The position numbers and the translations under genes were made by a program. The notes under the pieces were generated by a model that was not told the DNA's origin, ran no database searches, and saw only the letters and a list, made by a program, of their open reading frames with translations. From Opitutus sp. (GTDB lineage: Bacteria; Verrucomicrobiota; Verrucomicrobiia; Opitutales; Opitutaceae), in contig JACEUQ010000003.1 of the NCBI GenBank assembly GCA_024998815.1, positions 385,900 to 449,899 on the forward strand: a stretch of 64,000 nucleotides of DNA. The letters run 5' to 3'. Each line of letters begins with the position of its first letter. The first letter of the stretch is position 1. This document shows positions 17,776 to 28,329 of this stretch, in pieces.

Positions 17776-18816
17776 ATGTCACGCCCCCGCTGGTTTGCCG
17801 TCCGTCAGGAGCTCTCGCCGACGCGCCGGCGTTTGCTCGGGGGCGTGGCTTTTCTCCTCCCGCTCCTCCTGTGGAGCATCGTCAGCTACGTGCCCTTTAT
17901 CTGGCACCCCAACATCAAGGTAATCGAACCCGGCGAAGTCTCCTGGATGCGACCGGGCTTGCAGATTCCGCGCGCGGATTTCGCCAAGGAAGTCGCCACT
18001 GCCCAGGCCGCCGGAGTGCGTCCTCCCACCGGAGAACGCGCCAATCCCATCTACTTGCCGCCGCCGCACGCAGTGGGCCGCGCGCTCTACACCGCGTTCA
18101 CCACCGCACCTGTCCTCAAAGGCGACCTTTGGCTCCACGAGAGCCTCGCGATGAGCCTCAAGACCATCTTCTGGGGCTTCCTTATTTCGTCGGCCATCGG
18201 CGTGCCGCTCGGCATCCTCTGCGGCGCCTTTGTCTCTGCCTCCCGCCTGAGTGAACCGTTCATCGATTTTGTCCGCTACATGCCTGCTCCGGCCTTTGGT
18301 GCGCTCATGGTTGCGGTGCTCGGAATCCACCTGGAACCCAAGGTCGCCATCATCGTTATCGGCACCTTTTTCCAGCAGGTCCTGGTCGTCGCAAACACAG
18401 TGCGTAAAGTTGACGGCGGCCTAATCGAGGCCGCGCAAACCCTCGGCGCCAAACGCCGCCAGCTCGTCCTGCGCGTCATCCTACCCGCAAGCCTGCCCGA
18501 TCTTTACAACGACCTGCGCATCCTACTCGGCTGGGCCTGGACTTACCTGATCGTCGCCGAGGTGGTCGGCGTGAGCAGTGGCATCACCTTCTTTATCAAC
18601 CAGCAGGCCAAATACCGCAGCTTCGACAACGTCTACGCCGCCATCCTCATCATCGGCTTCATCGGCTTGGCCACCGACCAGGTTCTGGCCTTCGTCGGCG
18701 AGCGCCTCTTCACCTGGAAAAACCCCCGGTCAAGCCGCGTGCGCCGGTTCATCTCTTCCACCGTAGCCCGGTTTCTGCCCCGCGCCCCCATCGAAGAAAC
18801 CGCCCCCTCCGCATGA
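17776..18816 (+). CDS. ABC transporter permease (nitrate/taurine type)
   Basis: 346 aa. The start [20 protein letters not shown] at 17776 is preferred; an in-frame ATG at 17698 lies in the repeat. A first hydrophobic segment ([20 protein letters not shown]) precedes a periplasmic stretch. A BPD_transp_1 core with five to six helices follows, including the cytoplasmic EAA-type loop [20 protein letters not shown] and [15 protein letters not shown]. It overlaps the ATPase gene by 4 bp (ATGA), showing translational coupling. Confidence 0.92.
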   Translation: MSRPRWFAVRQELSPTRRRLLGGVAFLLPLLLWSIVSYVPFIWHPNIKVIEPGEVSWMRPGLQIPRADFAKEVATAQAAGVRPPTGERANPIYLPPPHAVGRALYTAFTTAPVLKGDLWLHESLAMSLKTIFWGFLISSAIGVPLGILCGAFVSASRLSEPFIDFVRYMPAPAFGALMVAVLGIHLEPKVAIIVIGTFFQQVLVVANTVRKVDGGLIEAAQTLGAKRRQLVLRVILPASLPDLYNDLRILLGWAWTYLIVAEVVGVSSGITFFINQQAKYRSFDNVYAAILIIGFIGLATDQVLAFVGERLFTWKNPRSSRVRRFISSTVARFLPRAPIEETAPSA

Positions 18817-19712
18817 GCACGCCTGATCCGCTTCCTGAATACCTGCGCCAGTCCCCTGCGGTCGCCGAGCGTTTTGCCAAACTCAAAGAGCGCCCCGTCG
18901 TCATGGAAATTGACCACCTTGGGCGCCAATTTCCTGGTGCTCAGGGGCCTGTCACCGCGTTGCGCGACATCTCTTTAAAAATTCACCGTCGCGAACTGGT
19001 CTGCGTGATCGGCCCGTCCGGCTGCGGCAAATCCACCCTCATCCGCATCATCGCCGGCCTCGATGAACCCACCTCCGGCCGCATGCTGGTCGATGGCAAG
19101 GAGACCAGCGGCCCGTCGCCTGAGCGCGGCATGGTTTTCCAGGGCTACACGTTGTTTCCCTGGCGCACGGTCAAACAGAACGTGATGTTCGGCCTCGAAA
19201 TGGCCGGCCGCCCCTCCAGCGAAGCCGAGGCCGATGCCCGCCAGTGGGTTGACCTGGTCGGCCTGCGTAACTTCGCCGACAACTACCCGCATCAGCTCTC
19301 CGGCGGCATGAAGCAGCGCGTGGCCATCGCCCGCGCCCTCGCCCCCAACCCGCGCGTGCTGCTGATGGACGAGCCGTTCGGCGCCCTCGACGCCCAGACC
19401 CGCGCCCAGATGCAGTCCCACCTGCTGGAAATCTGGCGCAACGTCGATGTGACGATCCTGTTCATCACCCACGATCTCGACGAAGCCATCCTGCTCGCCG
19501 ACCGCATCATCGTGCTCAAAGCCAACCCCGGAGAAATCCATGAGGTGATCGAGGTGCCCGTGCCGCGCCCCCGCAGCCTCGACCAGCTCCAGTCGCCTGA
19601 ATTCCAAGCCACCCGCCGCCGCCTCGACGAGTTAATCCACCCCAAGCACCACGCGCCCTCCGAGCACCTGCCAATCACTCGCCTCACTCAGATCGGCGAC
19701 GACGTCGAGTAA
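18813..19712 (+). CDS. ABC transporter ATP-binding protein (nitrate/taurine type)
   Basis: 299 aa. Walker [18 protein letters not shown]-loop [11 protein letters not shown], signature [15 protein letters not shown], Walker [16 protein letters not shown] and switch His [15 protein letters not shown] are all present. It energises the NMT1-type importer encoded just upstream. About 50 extra N-terminal residues precede the core and a short C-terminal extension follows; neither has a recognised domain. Confidence 0.94.
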   Translation: MSTPDPLPEYLRQSPAVAERFAKLKERPVVMEIDHLGRQFPGAQGPVTALRDISLKIHRRELVCVIGPSGCGKSTLIRIIAGLDEPTSGRMLVDGKETSGPSPERGMVFQGYTLFPWRTVKQNVMFGLEMAGRPSSEAEADARQWVDLVGLRNFADNYPHQLSGGMKQRVAIARALAPNPRVLLMDEPFGALDAQTRAQMQSHLLEIWRNVDVTILFITHDLDEAILLADRIIVLKANPGEIHEVIEVPVPRPRSLDQLQSPEFQATRRRLDELIHPKHHAPSEHLPITRLTQIGDDVE

Positions 19713-19726
19713 CGCATAAAACCCGT

Positions 19727-19833
19727 TGTCTCGCGAAGGGGGGTGAAGGAAGCGAAGGCCCGAACTCATAAGCCCCGCAACCTACGCCCCCCTTCCTCCG
19801 AATCTTCGCTCCCTTCGCCCGCTTCGCGAGACA
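19727..19833. repeat. TGTCTCGCGAAG inverted repeat
   Basis: TGTCTCGCGAAG (19727-19738) faces CTTCGCGAGACA (19822-19833) with further GGAAGCGAAGG/CTTCGCTCCC pairing inside. It fills the gap between the ATPase and creatininase genes. Confidence 0.8.
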
Positions 19834-19868
19834 CCTTCCCCGTTCGCCCCCTTTTTCCAATCAGCTCC

Positions 19869-20669
19869 ATGCCCGCCAGCGCCAAAACGCCTGTCCGCTG
19901 GGACCACCTTACGTGGCCCGAGATCGGCGCGCTCATCGCGGGCGGCATGGACGCCGTTCTATTGCCCTGCGGCGCCACCGAACAACACGGCCCCCACCTG
20001 GGCACCGGCATGGACACCGCTCTCGCCAACGACGTCTGCCTCGCTGTCTCAGCCGCCACTGGCGTGCCGGTGCTCCCGCCGCTCGCCTACGGGTGCTCGC
20101 TCGGCCATTCCCACCACTGGCCCGGCACCCTCTCGCTCTCGCCGCAAACCCTGATCGCCCTCGTCACCGACCTGGGCGACTGGCTCTGGCACGCCGGCGT
20201 GCGCCGCCTGTTTTTGGTTAACAGCCATGTCACCAACGCCGCGCCCCTGCGCTGCGCCCTGGAAATCCTGCGCGCCCGCCACGACGTCTTTATGATCGCG
20301 GTGCTCAACACCGCCGAGGTCAGCTCCCGGGTGCGCGCCGCGTTTTTCGCCGACGCCGCCGACTGGCACGCCAACCAAGCCGAGACCGCGCTCATGCTCG
20401 CCCGCGCGCCCGCCCTCGCCCGCCCCGAGTTGTGCGCCACGGCCGACGACCCCGACCGCACCACCGGCCTCGTGTTCGCCCACCCGGTTAACCGCACCAG
20501 TTTGAACGGCGTCACCGGTACCCCGAGCCGCGCCACCGTTGCCCAAGGCGAACGCCTCTTCGGCTGGATCGTCACCGACCTGAGCAAAACCATCCGCCGC
20601 GCCCTGCGCGAAAACGCCCCGTTGACGACCCCGTATTTCACCAACGGCCCCAACCCTAGTGTCACCTAA
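19869..20669 (+). CDS. creatininase-family amidohydrolase
   Basis: 266 aa from [20 protein letters not shown]; the longer frame from 19743 starts in repeat sequence. Metal-site motifs: [47 protein letters not shown] and [13 protein letters not shown]. The family hydrolyses cyclic amides and formamides such as creatinine. A guanidino or urea-type substrate would fit the cluster, but the exact one cannot be read. The SHVTN loop differs from the GGHGGN-like form of classic creatininases, and HAN replaces HAG near the end. The stop codon lies inside the palindrome at 20658-20680, so the last residues (NPSVT) are palindrome-derived. Confidence 0.85.
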   Translation: MPASAKTPVRWDHLTWPEIGALIAGGMDAVLLPCGATEQHGPHLGTGMDTALANDVCLAVSAATGVPVLPPLAYGCSLGHSHHWPGTLSLSPQTLIALVTDLGDWLWHAGVRRLFLVNSHVTNAAPLRCALEILRARHDVFMIAVLNTAEVSSRVRAAFFADAADWHANQAETALMLARAPALARPELCATADDPDRTTGLVFAHPVNRTSLNGVTGTPSRATVAQGERLFGWIVTDLSKTIRRALRENAPLTTPYFTNGPNPSVT

Positions 20670-20680
20670 TAGGTGACAAA
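20658..20680. promoter_or_regulatory. palindrome AGTGTCACC-N5-GGTGAC, third copy
   Basis: Overlaps the stop codon of the creatininase gene and lies 163 bp before the glutamine-synthetase-family gene. The last two bases of the right arm are changed. Confidence 0.55.
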
Positions 20681-20750
20681 CCCGTCCCCGTTCCGCTCCG
20701 GCGACCACCGCCCCCAAGGCCACCGCCGTGCCCAACCGCATCTCTCCGTA

Positions 20751-20793
20751 CTCTCCGTGGCCTCTGTGCCACCTCTCGTGCCCTCTGTGTAAC
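20751..20793. repeat. CTCTGTGCCACCTCTCGTG leader repeat, copy 1
   Basis: One-armed 43-bp repeat, 50 bp upstream of the glutamine-synthetase-family start. Copies occur upstream of the next three cluster genes preceded by gaps: 22243-22284, 23777-23820 and 24597-24640. Confidence 0.85.
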
Positions 20794-20842
20794 CACTCCG
20801 CAACTCCGCATCTCCCAATCTCAACTCCACCTCCGCATCTTC

Positions 20843-22207
20843 ATGAAATCCGATTCCGAAATCCTCTCCATCCAAGCCGACCTCAAAGCCAAAGGCGTAA
20901 AATACGTCGTCGGCGCCTACGTGGACATCCACGGCGTGCCCAAGGGCAAGTTCGTGCCCATCGACCACTTTTTGCACTTCGCCCACGGCTCCGAACTCTA
21001 CACCGGCTACGCCCTCGACGGCCTCGGCCAGTCGCCCAACGACGACGAAATCGCCTCCCTGCCCGACCTCGACCGCGGCTGCGTTCTCCCCTGGAACAAG
21101 GAGGTCGCCTGGTTCCCCGCCGACAACACCTTCAAAGGCCAGCCCTACGAGATTAACACCCGTGTTGCCCTCAAAAAGGTCCTCGCTGACGCCGCCAGCC
21201 TCGGCTTCGGCATGAACCTCGGCATCGAGTGCGAAGTCTACGTCGTGAAACTCGGCCCCGACGGCAAAAGCCTCCTGATGCCCAACCCCGACGACCGCCT
21301 CAACAAAGCCTGTTACGACGTCAAAGGCTTCATGGACCGCTACCCGTGGCTCGACAAGGTTTCCACCGCGATCAACGACCTCGGCTGGGACCTGTACTCG
21401 CTCGACCACGAAGACGCCAACAGCCAGTTCGAGTTCGATTTCAACTACTCGGACGCGCTCACGATGTGCGACCGCTACGTGTTCTTCCGCATGATGGCGC
21501 GCCAGTTCGCCGCCGAGGAAGGGCTGCTGGCGACCTTTATGCCCAAACCCTTCGCCGACAAAACCGGCAACGGTGCGCACTTCAACATGTCGCTGTCCGA
21601 CCTCGCCACGGGCAAAAACGCCTTCAAGTGCGATCCAAAGGACGACCCGCGCGGCCTCGGTCTCACGCCTGTCGCCTACCACTTCATCGCCGGCATCCTC
21701 CGCCACGGCCCGGCGATCTGCGCCGCGATGGCACCGACGGTGAACAGCTACAAGCGCCTGGTTCGCCGCGGCCTGATGAGCTACTTTTCGTGGGCGCCGG
21801 TTTTTAATAGTTTCGGCACCAACAACCGCACCAATTCGGTGCGCGTGCCGATGGGCGGCGGCCGCTGCGAAAGCCGCAACGCCGACTCCGCCTGCAACCC
21901 CTACCTTGCCGCCACCCTCGCGCTCGCCGCCGGCCTGGAAGGCATACGCGAAAAACTCGATCCCGGCCTGCCGCAAGAGGACAACCTCTACGAACTCAGC
22001 CCGGAAGAGTTCGCCAAACGTGGTATCCAAGAACTCCCGCGCACCCTGGACGAAGCGGTCAAGGCCTTCGCCGCCGACCCGTTTGTGACCAAGGTCCTAG
22101 GCCAAGGCCTGCGCGACGAGTTCATCGCCTACAAATCCGAAGAATGGCGCCAGTATCACCAGCAGGTCAGCGCCTGGGAAATCGAGCGCTACGCCCGCAT
22201 GTTCTGA
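20843..22207 (+). CDS. glutamine synthetase family ligase (GlnT / type III glutamate-ammonia ligase-like)
   Basis: 454 aa. The beta-grasp N-domain ([20 protein letters not shown]) is followed by the catalytic barrel: [53 protein letters not shown], a PTVNSYKRL segment, and the [10 protein letters not shown] and [15 protein letters not shown] segments with the Arg and Glu ligands of the family. It would condense glutamate with ammonia or a small amine. Here it is best placed to assimilate nitrogen released by the neighbouring guanidine/biuret-type enzymes. It could instead make gamma-glutamyl amides, so its amine specificity is open. Confidence 0.88.
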   Translation: MKSDSEILSIQADLKAKGVKYVVGAYVDIHGVPKGKFVPIDHFLHFAHGSELYTGYALDGLGQSPNDDEIASLPDLDRGCVLPWNKEVAWFPADNTFKGQPYEINTRVALKKVLADAASLGFGMNLGIECEVYVVKLGPDGKSLLMPNPDDRLNKACYDVKGFMDRYPWLDKVSTAINDLGWDLYSLDHEDANSQFEFDFNYSDALTMCDRYVFFRMMARQFAAEEGLLATFMPKPFADKTGNGAHFNMSLSDLATGKNAFKCDPKDDPRGLGLTPVAYHFIAGILRHGPAICAAMAPTVNSYKRLVRRGLMSYFSWAPVFNSFGTNNRTNSVRVPMGGGRCESRNADSACNPYLAATLALAAGLEGIREKLDPGLPQEDNLYELSPEEFAKRGIQELPRTLDEAVKAFAADPFVTKVLGQGLRDEFIAYKSEEWRQYHQQVSAWEIERYARMF

Positions 22208-22242
22208 GTCCAGAAGCCAAGCCAGAGGTCACCGGACGATTT

Positions 22243-22284
22243 GCTCCGTGACCTCTGTGCCGCCTCTCGTGTTCTCTGTGTAAC
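22243..22284. repeat. CTCTGTGCC leader repeat, copy 2
   Basis: Ends 12 bp before the NikR-like ATG. Confidence 0.85.
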
Positions 22285-22295
22285 TTTCCTTTCCC

Positions 22296-22739
22296 ATGAC
22301 CGCCGCCGCCGCAAAAAAAGACCGCCTTGCCCGCTTCAGTGTTTCGCTGCCCGAAAGCCTCCTGGACGAGCTCGACGGGCTGGTCAAAAACCGCGGCTAC
22401 GCCAGCCGTTCTCAAGCGGTGGCCGCGCTCGCCCGCGACGGGTTGGTGGATTATGCCGGGCAACTCGGCACCGAGTCGGTGGCCGGCACGATCAGCCTAG
22501 TTTACGACCACACCACCAAAGGCCTGCAAGCCAGGCTGGCGGCGATCCAGCACAAGTATTTTTTGATGATCGTCACCAGCATGCACGTGCACCTGGAGCA
22601 CCATAATTACATGGAAGTTCTCCTCGTGCAGGGCAAAGCCTCCGACCTACAAACCCTAGCCGACGAACTCACCACCTGCCGCGGCGTGCGCACCGGCAAG
22701 CTCAACCTCACCGCCACCACCCTGCCGCCGCTGCTGTGA
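22296..22739 (+). CDS. NikR-like ribbon-helix-helix metalloregulator with altered metal site
   Basis: 147 aa. Ribbon-helix-helix DNA-binding region at residues 11-48 (LARFSVSLPESLLDELDGLV, RSQAVAALAR), then an ACT-like metal domain. Aligned by spacing with NikR, the three histidine ligands are kept (His86, His97, His99 in HKYFLMIVTSMHVH), but the Cys that completes the square-planar nickel site is Tyr105 (LEHHNYMEV). It sits in the middle of the carboxylase cluster, so it probably controls it. The twin GTAACAC repeats at 16609 and 22941, spaced by two helical turns, are candidate sites. The effector may not be nickel. Confidence 0.88.
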   Translation: MTAAAAKKDRLARFSVSLPESLLDELDGLVKNRGYASRSQAVAALARDGLVDYAGQLGTESVAGTISLVYDHTTKGLQARLAAIQHKYFLMIVTSMHVHLEHHNYMEVLLVQGKASDLQTLADELTTCRGVRTGKLNLTATTLPPLL

Positions 22740-22740
22740 T

Positions 22741-22865
22741 TAAAGTAGCGCAGACTTCCAGTCTGCTTCGAGCCACTCCAGACAAACGCCCGATGCAGAC
22801 AGGGATGTCTGCGCTACTTCTCAGCACCGAGCCAGACCACACGGAGGTGGTCCCTCCCTCGGCCC
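22741..22865. repeat. GTAGCGCAGACTTCCAGTC pair plus CACGGAGGTGGTCCCTCCC arm
   Basis: The left arm begins 3 bp after the NikR-like stop; the right arm is GATGTCTGCGCTACTT. No gene seen here. Confidence 0.85.
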
Positions 22866-22925
22866 AAGCGTCCCCTCCGCGCTCTGCCTCTTTCATCCTG
22901 CTATTTTCGGCCGCCAGCCCCCGCT

Positions 22926-22968
22926 GGCATCGTTCTTGCAGTAACACGTTTTAATAAAATCGTAACAC
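22926..22968 (+). promoter_or_regulatory. sigma-54 promoter and twin GTAACAC repeat upstream of the DUF1989/carboxylase unit
   Basis: TGGCATC-GTTC-TTGCA matches the sigma-54 consensus at nearly every position, with GG (22926-22927) and GC (22938-22939) 10 nt apart. GTAACAC follows at 22941-22947 and 22962-22968 (starts 21 bp apart), covering the predicted transcription start near 22951 and ending 4 nt before the ATG. Confidence 0.68.
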
Positions 22969-22972
22969 CGCC

Positions 22973-23773
22973 ATGCCGCTCCTCGTCCCGCCCGCCGCCA
23001 CCGGCACCACTTTCACCACCGCCCGCCCCACCGGCCCCGTGCCGCAGCCCGGCGCCATTCCTGCCGACCGCCTGCTCACTGAGGAAACCCTCCCCGGCGG
23101 CACCGCCGTCTCATTCACGCTCCGCCGCCACCACACGCTGCGCCTGACCGCCCTCGAAGCCGGCGCCAATGTTTCCTTCCTCTGCTTCAACCGCCACGAG
23201 CTGCTCGACCGCTACAACATGGCCGACACGCTCAAGGGCCAGCATACCGCCCGCCTCACCACCGGCTTCATCCTCGTCTCCGACATGGGCCGGGCGATGG
23301 CGTCGATCACCGGCGACACACTTGGTTGGCACGACCCGCTCGGCGGCCACGACACCGCCGCCCACGTTGAGCAAAAATGGGGCGCCAAAACCTACCAGAC
23401 CGCCCGCAACGCCTGGCACCGCAACTCCCGCGACCACTTCCTGATCGAGCTGGGCAAACACGGCCTCAACGCCCGCGACCTCGTCCCCAACGTTAACTTC
23501 TTCAGCAAGCTCTCCACCGACGACGCGGGCCGCCTTTCCTTCGTCCCCGACCACGCCCAGGCCGGCGACTTCATCGACCTGCGCGCCGAGATGGACCTGC
23601 TCATCGTACTCACGACCTGTCACCACCCGCTGGACACGTCGTCCGCCTACGGCCCCAAGCCGGTAAAACTCCAGCGCTACCGCAGTGATCCGCCCCCGGC
23701 CGACGATTACTGCCGCACCTACCGCCCCGAAAACGAGCGCGCCTTCCACAACGCTGAACTCGCCGCCTTTTAA
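22973..23773 (+). CDS. DUF1989 protein, urea-carboxylase-associated protein 2 type (carboxyguanidine deiminase subunit candidate)
   Basis: 266 aa. Characteristic DUF1989 text: [60 protein letters not shown] and [15 protein letters not shown], with [17 protein letters not shown] at the end. Proteins long called urea amidolyase-associated proteins have been shown in guanidine-degrading bacteria to act as a two-subunit carboxyguanidine deiminase. This converts the product of guanidine carboxylase to allophanate and ammonia. The partner is encoded 68 bp downstream. Assignment to type 2 is by similarity of the MADTLK and SDMGR segments. Confidence 0.88.
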   Translation: MPLLVPPAATGTTFTTARPTGPVPQPGAIPADRLLTEETLPGGTAVSFTLRRHHTLRLTALEAGANVSFLCFNRHELLDRYNMADTLKGQHTARLTTGFILVSDMGRAMASITGDTLGWHDPLGGHDTAAHVEQKWGAKTYQTARNAWHRNSRDHFLIELGKHGLNARDLVPNVNFFSKLSTDDAGRLSFVPDHAQAGDFIDLRAEMDLLIVLTTCHHPLDTSSAYGPKPVKLQRYRSDPPPADDYCRTYRPENERAFHNAELAAF

Positions 23774-23776
23774 TTC

Positions 23777-23820
23777 CGTCTCCGCGACCTCCGTGCCACC
23801 TCTCGAGCCCTCTGTGTAAC
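23777..23820. repeat. CTCTGTGCC leader repeat, copy 3
   Basis: Lies between the two DUF1989 genes, ending 21 bp before the second start. Confidence 0.85.
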
Positions 23821-23841
23821 CCTTCTGTCTCCGTTTCCTCC

Positions 23842-24501
23842 ATGTCCGTCCTCATCTACACCGAATCCCCCCACGCACCCGCCGCCGCGATTTACCGCCG
23901 CACGATCCCCGCCGGCGATTTCTGGATGCACGAAATCAAGGCCGGACAAACCCTCCGCATCCTCGATTTGGAAGGCAACCAAGCCGCCGACACCCTGTTT
24001 TACAACGCGACCGACTTCCGCGAACGCTACAGCGCCCAGGACACCATCCGCGAAAACGGCGGCATCTACCTGACGACCGGCACCCGCCTGTATTCCAACG
24101 AACTCAACGTGCTCGTCGAGATCACCGCCGACACCTGCGGTCGCCACGACACGCTCGGCGGCGCATGTGCCTGCGAAAGCAACACCGTCCGCTACGGCCA
24201 CGGCACCCGCCACATGCACTCCTGCCGCCAGAGCTTTTTGCTCGGCCTGATGACCTGGCCCGGCGCGACGAGCTTCGAGCTCAACAAACGCGACATCCCG
24301 GCGAACATTAACTTTTTCATGAACGTCCCGGTCACGCCCACCGGCGGCCTGCAATTCGAAGACGGCGTTTCCGCGCCCGGTAAATACGTGGAAATGGTCG
24401 CCCGCATGGACGTCGTTTGCCTGATCAGCAACTGCCCCCAGCTCAACAACCCCTGCAACGCCTACAACCCCACCCCCGTCGAAGTCCTCATCTGGCCCTA
24501 A
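23842..24501 (+). CDS. DUF1989 protein, urea-carboxylase-associated protein 1 type (carboxyguanidine deiminase subunit candidate)
   Basis: 219 aa. Motifs: [94 protein letters not shown], and [20 protein letters not shown]. The conserved Cys/His residues in the ACACES and HMHSC segments suggest a metal centre. With the preceding DUF1989 gene it would form the heteromeric carboxyguanidine deiminase. Co-location with the biotin carboxylase, whose start follows after 180 bp, supports this. Confidence 0.9.
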   Translation: MSVLIYTESPHAPAAAIYRRTIPAGDFWMHEIKAGQTLRILDLEGNQAADTLFYNATDFRERYSAQDTIRENGGIYLTTGTRLYSNELNVLVEITADTCGRHDTLGGACACESNTVRYGHGTRHMHSCRQSFLLGLMTWPGATSFELNKRDIPANINFFMNVPVTPTGGLQFEDGVSAPGKYVEMVARMDVVCLISNCPQLNNPCNAYNPTPVEVLIWP

Positions 24502-24681
24502 TCTTTCTCTTTCCTCTTTATCTTAATCTTTCTCCTCCGATTCCGACATCAGTGTTCATCAGTGCCCATTAGTGGTTAAAACCTCCGAATCCGCCTCCGT
24601 CTCCGTGATCTCCGTGCCACCTCTCGTGCCCTCTGTGTAACCCTTCCGAATCCTCCGACTTCTTCCGACTTCCCCGTCCCC
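24502..24681. repeat. CTAATGAAC-type arm and CTCTGTGCC leader repeat, copy 4
   Basis: 24549-24581 is one arm of the CAGTGTTCATCAGTGCCC family. 24597-24640 is the fourth CTCTGTG leader repeat, 41 bp before the carboxylase GTG start. Confidence 0.8.
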
Positions 24682-27600
24682 GTGTTCACCAAAGTCCTCA
24701 TCGCCAACCGCGGCGCCATCGCCTGTCGCGTCATCCGCACCCTTAAAAAAATGGGCATCGCCAGCGTCGCCGTCTACTCCGACGCCGACCGCCATTCGCT
24801 CCACGTCGCCCAAGCCGACGAAGCGGTCCACCTCGGCGCCTCTCCCGCCGCCCAGAGCTACCTCGACGCCGAGAAAATCCTCGCCGCCGCCAAGGCCACC
24901 GGTGCCCAGGCCATCCACCCCGGCTACGGCTTCCTCTCTGAAAACGCCGACTTCGTCGAAGCCTGCGAAGCCGCCGGCATCGCCTTCATCGGCCCCCGCG
25001 CCGCGCAGATGCGCCAGCTCGGCCCCAAGCACTCCGCCCGCGCCCTCGCTCGCGCCCACGGCGTGCCGCTGCTCCCCGGCACCGACCTCCTTCCCGACCT
25101 CGCCACCGCCCAGCGCGAGGCCGCCCGTATCGGTTATCCGGTGATGCTCAAAAGCACCGGCGGCGGCGGCGGCATCGGCATGTCCCTCATCCGCAAACCC
25201 GCCGAACTCGCCACCGCCTTCGACTCCGTCGTCCGCCTCGCCCAAAACAACTTTAAAGACGGCGGCGTCTTCCTCGAAAAGTTCGTCGAGCACGCACGCC
25301 ACATCGAAGTCCAGATTTTGGGCGATTCCCACGGTCACGTGGTCGCCCTCGGCGAACGCGACTGCTCGGTCCAGCGCCGCAACCAAAAGGTGGTCGAGGA
25401 AACCCCCGCGCCCGGCCTCACCGCCGCCCAGCGCAGCGAATTGCTCGCCTGCGCCGCTCGCCTCGGCACCGCCGCCGGTTACACCAACGCCGGTACCGTC
25501 GAGTTCGTTTACGACAACGCCACCGGCCAATTCTACTTCCTCGAAGTTAACACCCGCCTCCAGGTGGAACACGGCGTCACCGAGGAAGTCACCGGCGTTG
25601 ACCTGGTCGAATGGATGATCCGCGCCGCCGCCGGTGAGCTCGACCTGCGCACCTACACGCCGTCCGCCTGCGGCGCCTCCATCCAGGTGCGCCTTTACGC
25701 CGAGGACGCCGGGAAAAACTTCCAGCCCGCCGCCGGCACCCTCACCGACGTCTTTTTCCCCAAAACCGCGCGCATCGAAACCTGGGTTGAAACCGGCAGC
25801 GAAGTCTCGGCGTTTTACGACCCGCTGATCGCCAAAATCATCGTGCGCGGCAGCGACCGGGCCGACGCCCTCACTCGCCTTGACGCCGCCCTCGCCGACA
25901 CCCGCGTTTACGGCCTGGAAAACAACCTGCCGTACCTGCGCCAGATCATCGCCAGCGAAGGTTTTCGCGCCGGTGCCGTCACCACCAAGTACCTCGCCAC
26001 GCTGCCTTACACGCCCGCGACGGTCGAAGTCCTCGAAGGCGGCACCCAGACCACCGTGCAGGACTACCCGGGCCGCATCGGTTACTGGGACGTCGGCGTG
26101 CCGCCCTCCGGCCCGATGGACAATTTGTCCTTCCGCCTGGCCAACCGCCTGGTTGGCAACCCCGACACCGCCGCTGGCCTGGAGTTAACCGTCAACGGCC
26201 CGTCACTGCGCTTCAACACCGCCGCGGTCGTCGCGCTCACCGGCGCGAATATGCCCGCCACTCTCGACGGCAAACCGGTCGCCGCCCAGCGCGCCTTCCG
26301 TATCCGCGCCGGCCAGACGCTGCGCATCGGTTCGATTGCCGGCCCCGGCCTGCGCACCTACCTCGCGATCCGCCACGGCCTCGATGTGCCCGACTACCTC
26401 GGCAGCAAATCCACCTTCACCCTCGGCCTGTTCGGCGGACACGCCGGCCGCGCCCTGCGCACCGGCGACGTCTTGCGCGTCCACCGCTCCACGCCCGCCG
26501 GCGTGACCGACTCTGCCCCGCTCCTACGCGCCCCCGCCACCATCCAGCCCCCGCTCACCCGCGAATGGCAGATCGGCGTGCTTTACGGCCCGCACGGTGC
26601 GCCTGATTTCTTCACCGAGGCCGACATCAAAGTCCTGCTCACGACCGCCTACGAAGTTCACTACAACTCCGCCCGTACCGGCGTGCGCCTGATCGGCCCG
26701 AAGCCCGAGTGGGCGCGACGCGACGGCGGCGAGGCCGGGCTGCACCCCTCGAACATCCACGACAACGCCTACGCGATTGGCGCGGTGGATTTCACCGGCG
26801 ACATGCCGATCATCCTCGGCCCCGACGGCCCCAGCTGCGGAGGTTTCGTGTGCCCGTTCACGATCGTGCAAGCGGAACTTTGGAAAATGGGCCAGCTCAA
26901 GCCCGGCGACCAAGTCCGCTTCGTCGCCCTCACCGCCGAGCACGCCCGCATCCTCGCCCTCGCCCAGGACTCCGAAGTCGAGTCCCTCAAGCGCGCGCCC
27001 AAGCCAAAGTGTCACCCATTAGGTGACACTCCCTCCGAGCCCGCAGTTATTCATCACCTCCCAGCGCGGCCGACTGCGCCCGCCGTGGTTTATCGCCGGG
27101 CCGGTGATTCGTACATCCTGGTTGAATACGGCCCGCTCCAGCTCGACATCGCCCTGCGCATGCGCGCCCACGCGCTGCTCACCTTGCTCAAACGGCACCC
27201 TATCCCCGGCTTGATCGACCTCACCCCCGGCATCCGCTCGTTGCAGATCCACTTCGATTACCGCATCCTGCCCATGGAGCGGCTCATGGAAATTCTCCTG
27301 CGCGCCGAGGGCGAACTGCCGCCAGTCGACGACATGGAAGTGCCCTCGCGCATCGTCCACCTACCGCTGTCCTGGGAGGACGAATCCACCCTACTCGCCA
27401 TCCGCAAGTACATGCAAATCGTGCGCAAGGACGCCCCCTGGTGCCCGAGCAACCTGGAGTTTATCCGCCGCATCAACGACCTGCCGAACCTGCAGGAGGT
27501 TTACCGGATCTGTTTCGACGCGAGCTACCTGGTGCTCGCCCTCGGCGACGTTTACCTCGGCGCGCCCGTGGCCACGCCGATCGATCCGCGCCACCGCCTC

Positions 27601-28293
27601 GTCACCACCAAATACAACCCCGCCCGCACCTGGACTCCGGAGAACGCGGTCGGCATCGGCGGCGCCTACCTGTGCATCTACGGCATGGAAGGCCCCGGCG
27701 GTTACCAGTTCATTGGCCGCACCTGCCAGATGTGGAACCGCTACAAGCAGACCGCCGACTTCGTGGACGGCAAACCGTGGCTCTTGCGCTTCTTTGACCA
27801 GATCCGTTTTTACCCGGTGTCCAACGCCGAGCTGACGAAATTCCGCGAGGATTTCCCGCAGGGCAAAGTGAAGCTGAAGATCGAGGAAACCACCTTCCGC
27901 CTGCGCGATTACCAACAGTTTCTCGCCGACAACGCCGGAGAAATCACCGCGTTCAAAACCAAGCAGCAGGCCGCCTTCGAAGCCGAGCGGCAGCGCTGGG
28001 TGGAGAGCGGCCAGCTCAACTTCTCCGCGAGCGACGAGTCGGCCGCCGTGGTGGACGAGCAGGCGATCCCCGCTGGTTGCGTGGCCACCCCATCGCACAT
28101 CCCGGGCAACATCTGGAAAATCCTCGTCGAAGCCGGTGCTACGGTGAGCGAAGGCCAGCCGCTGGTGATTCTCGAATCGATGAAGATGGAGGTAACCGTG
28201 GTGGCCTCCCGAACCGGCAAGGTGCGCGAAGTGCGATGCGTGGAAGGCCGCCCGGTCGCCGCCGGCGAAACCCTGATCGTCATCGAAGGCTGA
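24682..28293 (+). CDS. biotin-dependent urea/guanidine carboxylase
   Basis: 1203 aa, GTG start ([20 protein letters not shown]). Biotin carboxylase residues 1-440: [44 protein letters not shown]. KipA-like carboxyltransferase half about 443-772: [59 protein letters not shown]. KipI-like half about 793-1010: [34 protein letters not shown]. The biotinyl domain ends the protein with ESMKMEV, biotinyl Lys1168. Asp703 in GAVDFTGD is, to my knowledge, the guanidine-carboxylase form of a site that is Asn in true urea carboxylases. With the DUF1989 pair this favours guanidine. The interdomain linker (~775-793) contains an in-frame copy of the cluster palindrome. Confidence 0.9.
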   Translation: MFTKVLIANRGAIACRVIRTLKKMGIASVAVYSDADRHSLHVAQADEAVHLGASPAAQSYLDAEKILAAAKATGAQAIHPGYGFLSENADFVEACEAAGIAFIGPRAAQMRQLGPKHSARALARAHGVPLLPGTDLLPDLATAQREAARIGYPVMLKSTGGGGGIGMSLIRKPAELATAFDSVVRLAQNNFKDGGVFLEKFVEHARHIEVQILGDSHGHVVALGERDCSVQRRNQKVVEETPAPGLTAAQRSELLACAARLGTAAGYTNAGTVEFVYDNATGQFYFLEVNTRLQVEHGVTEEVTGVDLVEWMIRAAAGELDLRTYTPSACGASIQVRLYAEDAGKNFQPAAGTLTDVFFPKTARIETWVETGSEVSAFYDPLIAKIIVRGSDRADALTRLDAALADTRVYGLENNLPYLRQIIASEGFRAGAVTTKYLATLPYTPATVEVLEGGTQTTVQDYPGRIGYWDVGVPPSGPMDNLSFRLANRLVGNPDTAAGLELTVNGPSLRFNTAAVVALTGANMPATLDGKPVAAQRAFRIRAGQTLRIGSIAGPGLRTYLAIRHGLDVPDYLGSKSTFTLGLFGGHAGRALRTGDVLRVHRSTPAGVTDSAPLLRAPATIQPPLTREWQIGVLYGPHGAPDFFTEADIKVLLTTAYEVHYNSARTGVRLIGPKPEWARRDGGEAGLHPSNIHDNAYAIGAVDFTGDMPIILGPDGPSCGGFVCPFTIVQAELWKMGQLKPGDQVRFVALTAEHARILALAQDSEVESLKRAPKPKCHPLGDTPSEPAVIHHLPARPTAPAVVYRRAGDSYILVEYGPLQLDIALRMRAHALLTLLKRHPIPGLIDLTPGIRSLQIHFDYRILPMERLMEILLRAEGELPPVDDMEVPSRIVHLPLSWEDESTLLAIRKYMQIVRKDAPWCPSNLEFIRRINDLPNLQEVYRICFDASYLVLALGDVYLGAPVATPIDPRHRLVTTKYNPARTWTPENAVGIGGAYLCIYGMEGPGGYQFIGRTCQMWNRYKQTADFVDGKPWLLRFFDQIRFYPVSNAELTKFREDFPQGKVKLKIEETTFRLRDYQQFLADNAGEITAFKTKQQAAFEAERQRWVESGQLNFSASDESAAVVDEQAIPAGCVATPSHIPGNIWKILVEAGATVSEGQPLVILESMKMEVTVVASRTGKVREVRCVEGRPVAAGETLIVIEG
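27008..27030. repeat. palindrome AGTGTCACC-N5-GGTGACACT inside the carboxylase gene
   Basis: Translated in frame as CHPLGDT in the linker between the two carboxyltransferase halves. Sequence after it (CTCCCAGCGCGGCCGACTGC) resembles that between the two copies at 16371-16451, suggesting a larger inserted unit. Confidence 0.85.
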
Positions 28294-28329
28294 GGGCTAA
28301 TTTGCGCTCGAGGGGAGGATTACGCTGAA

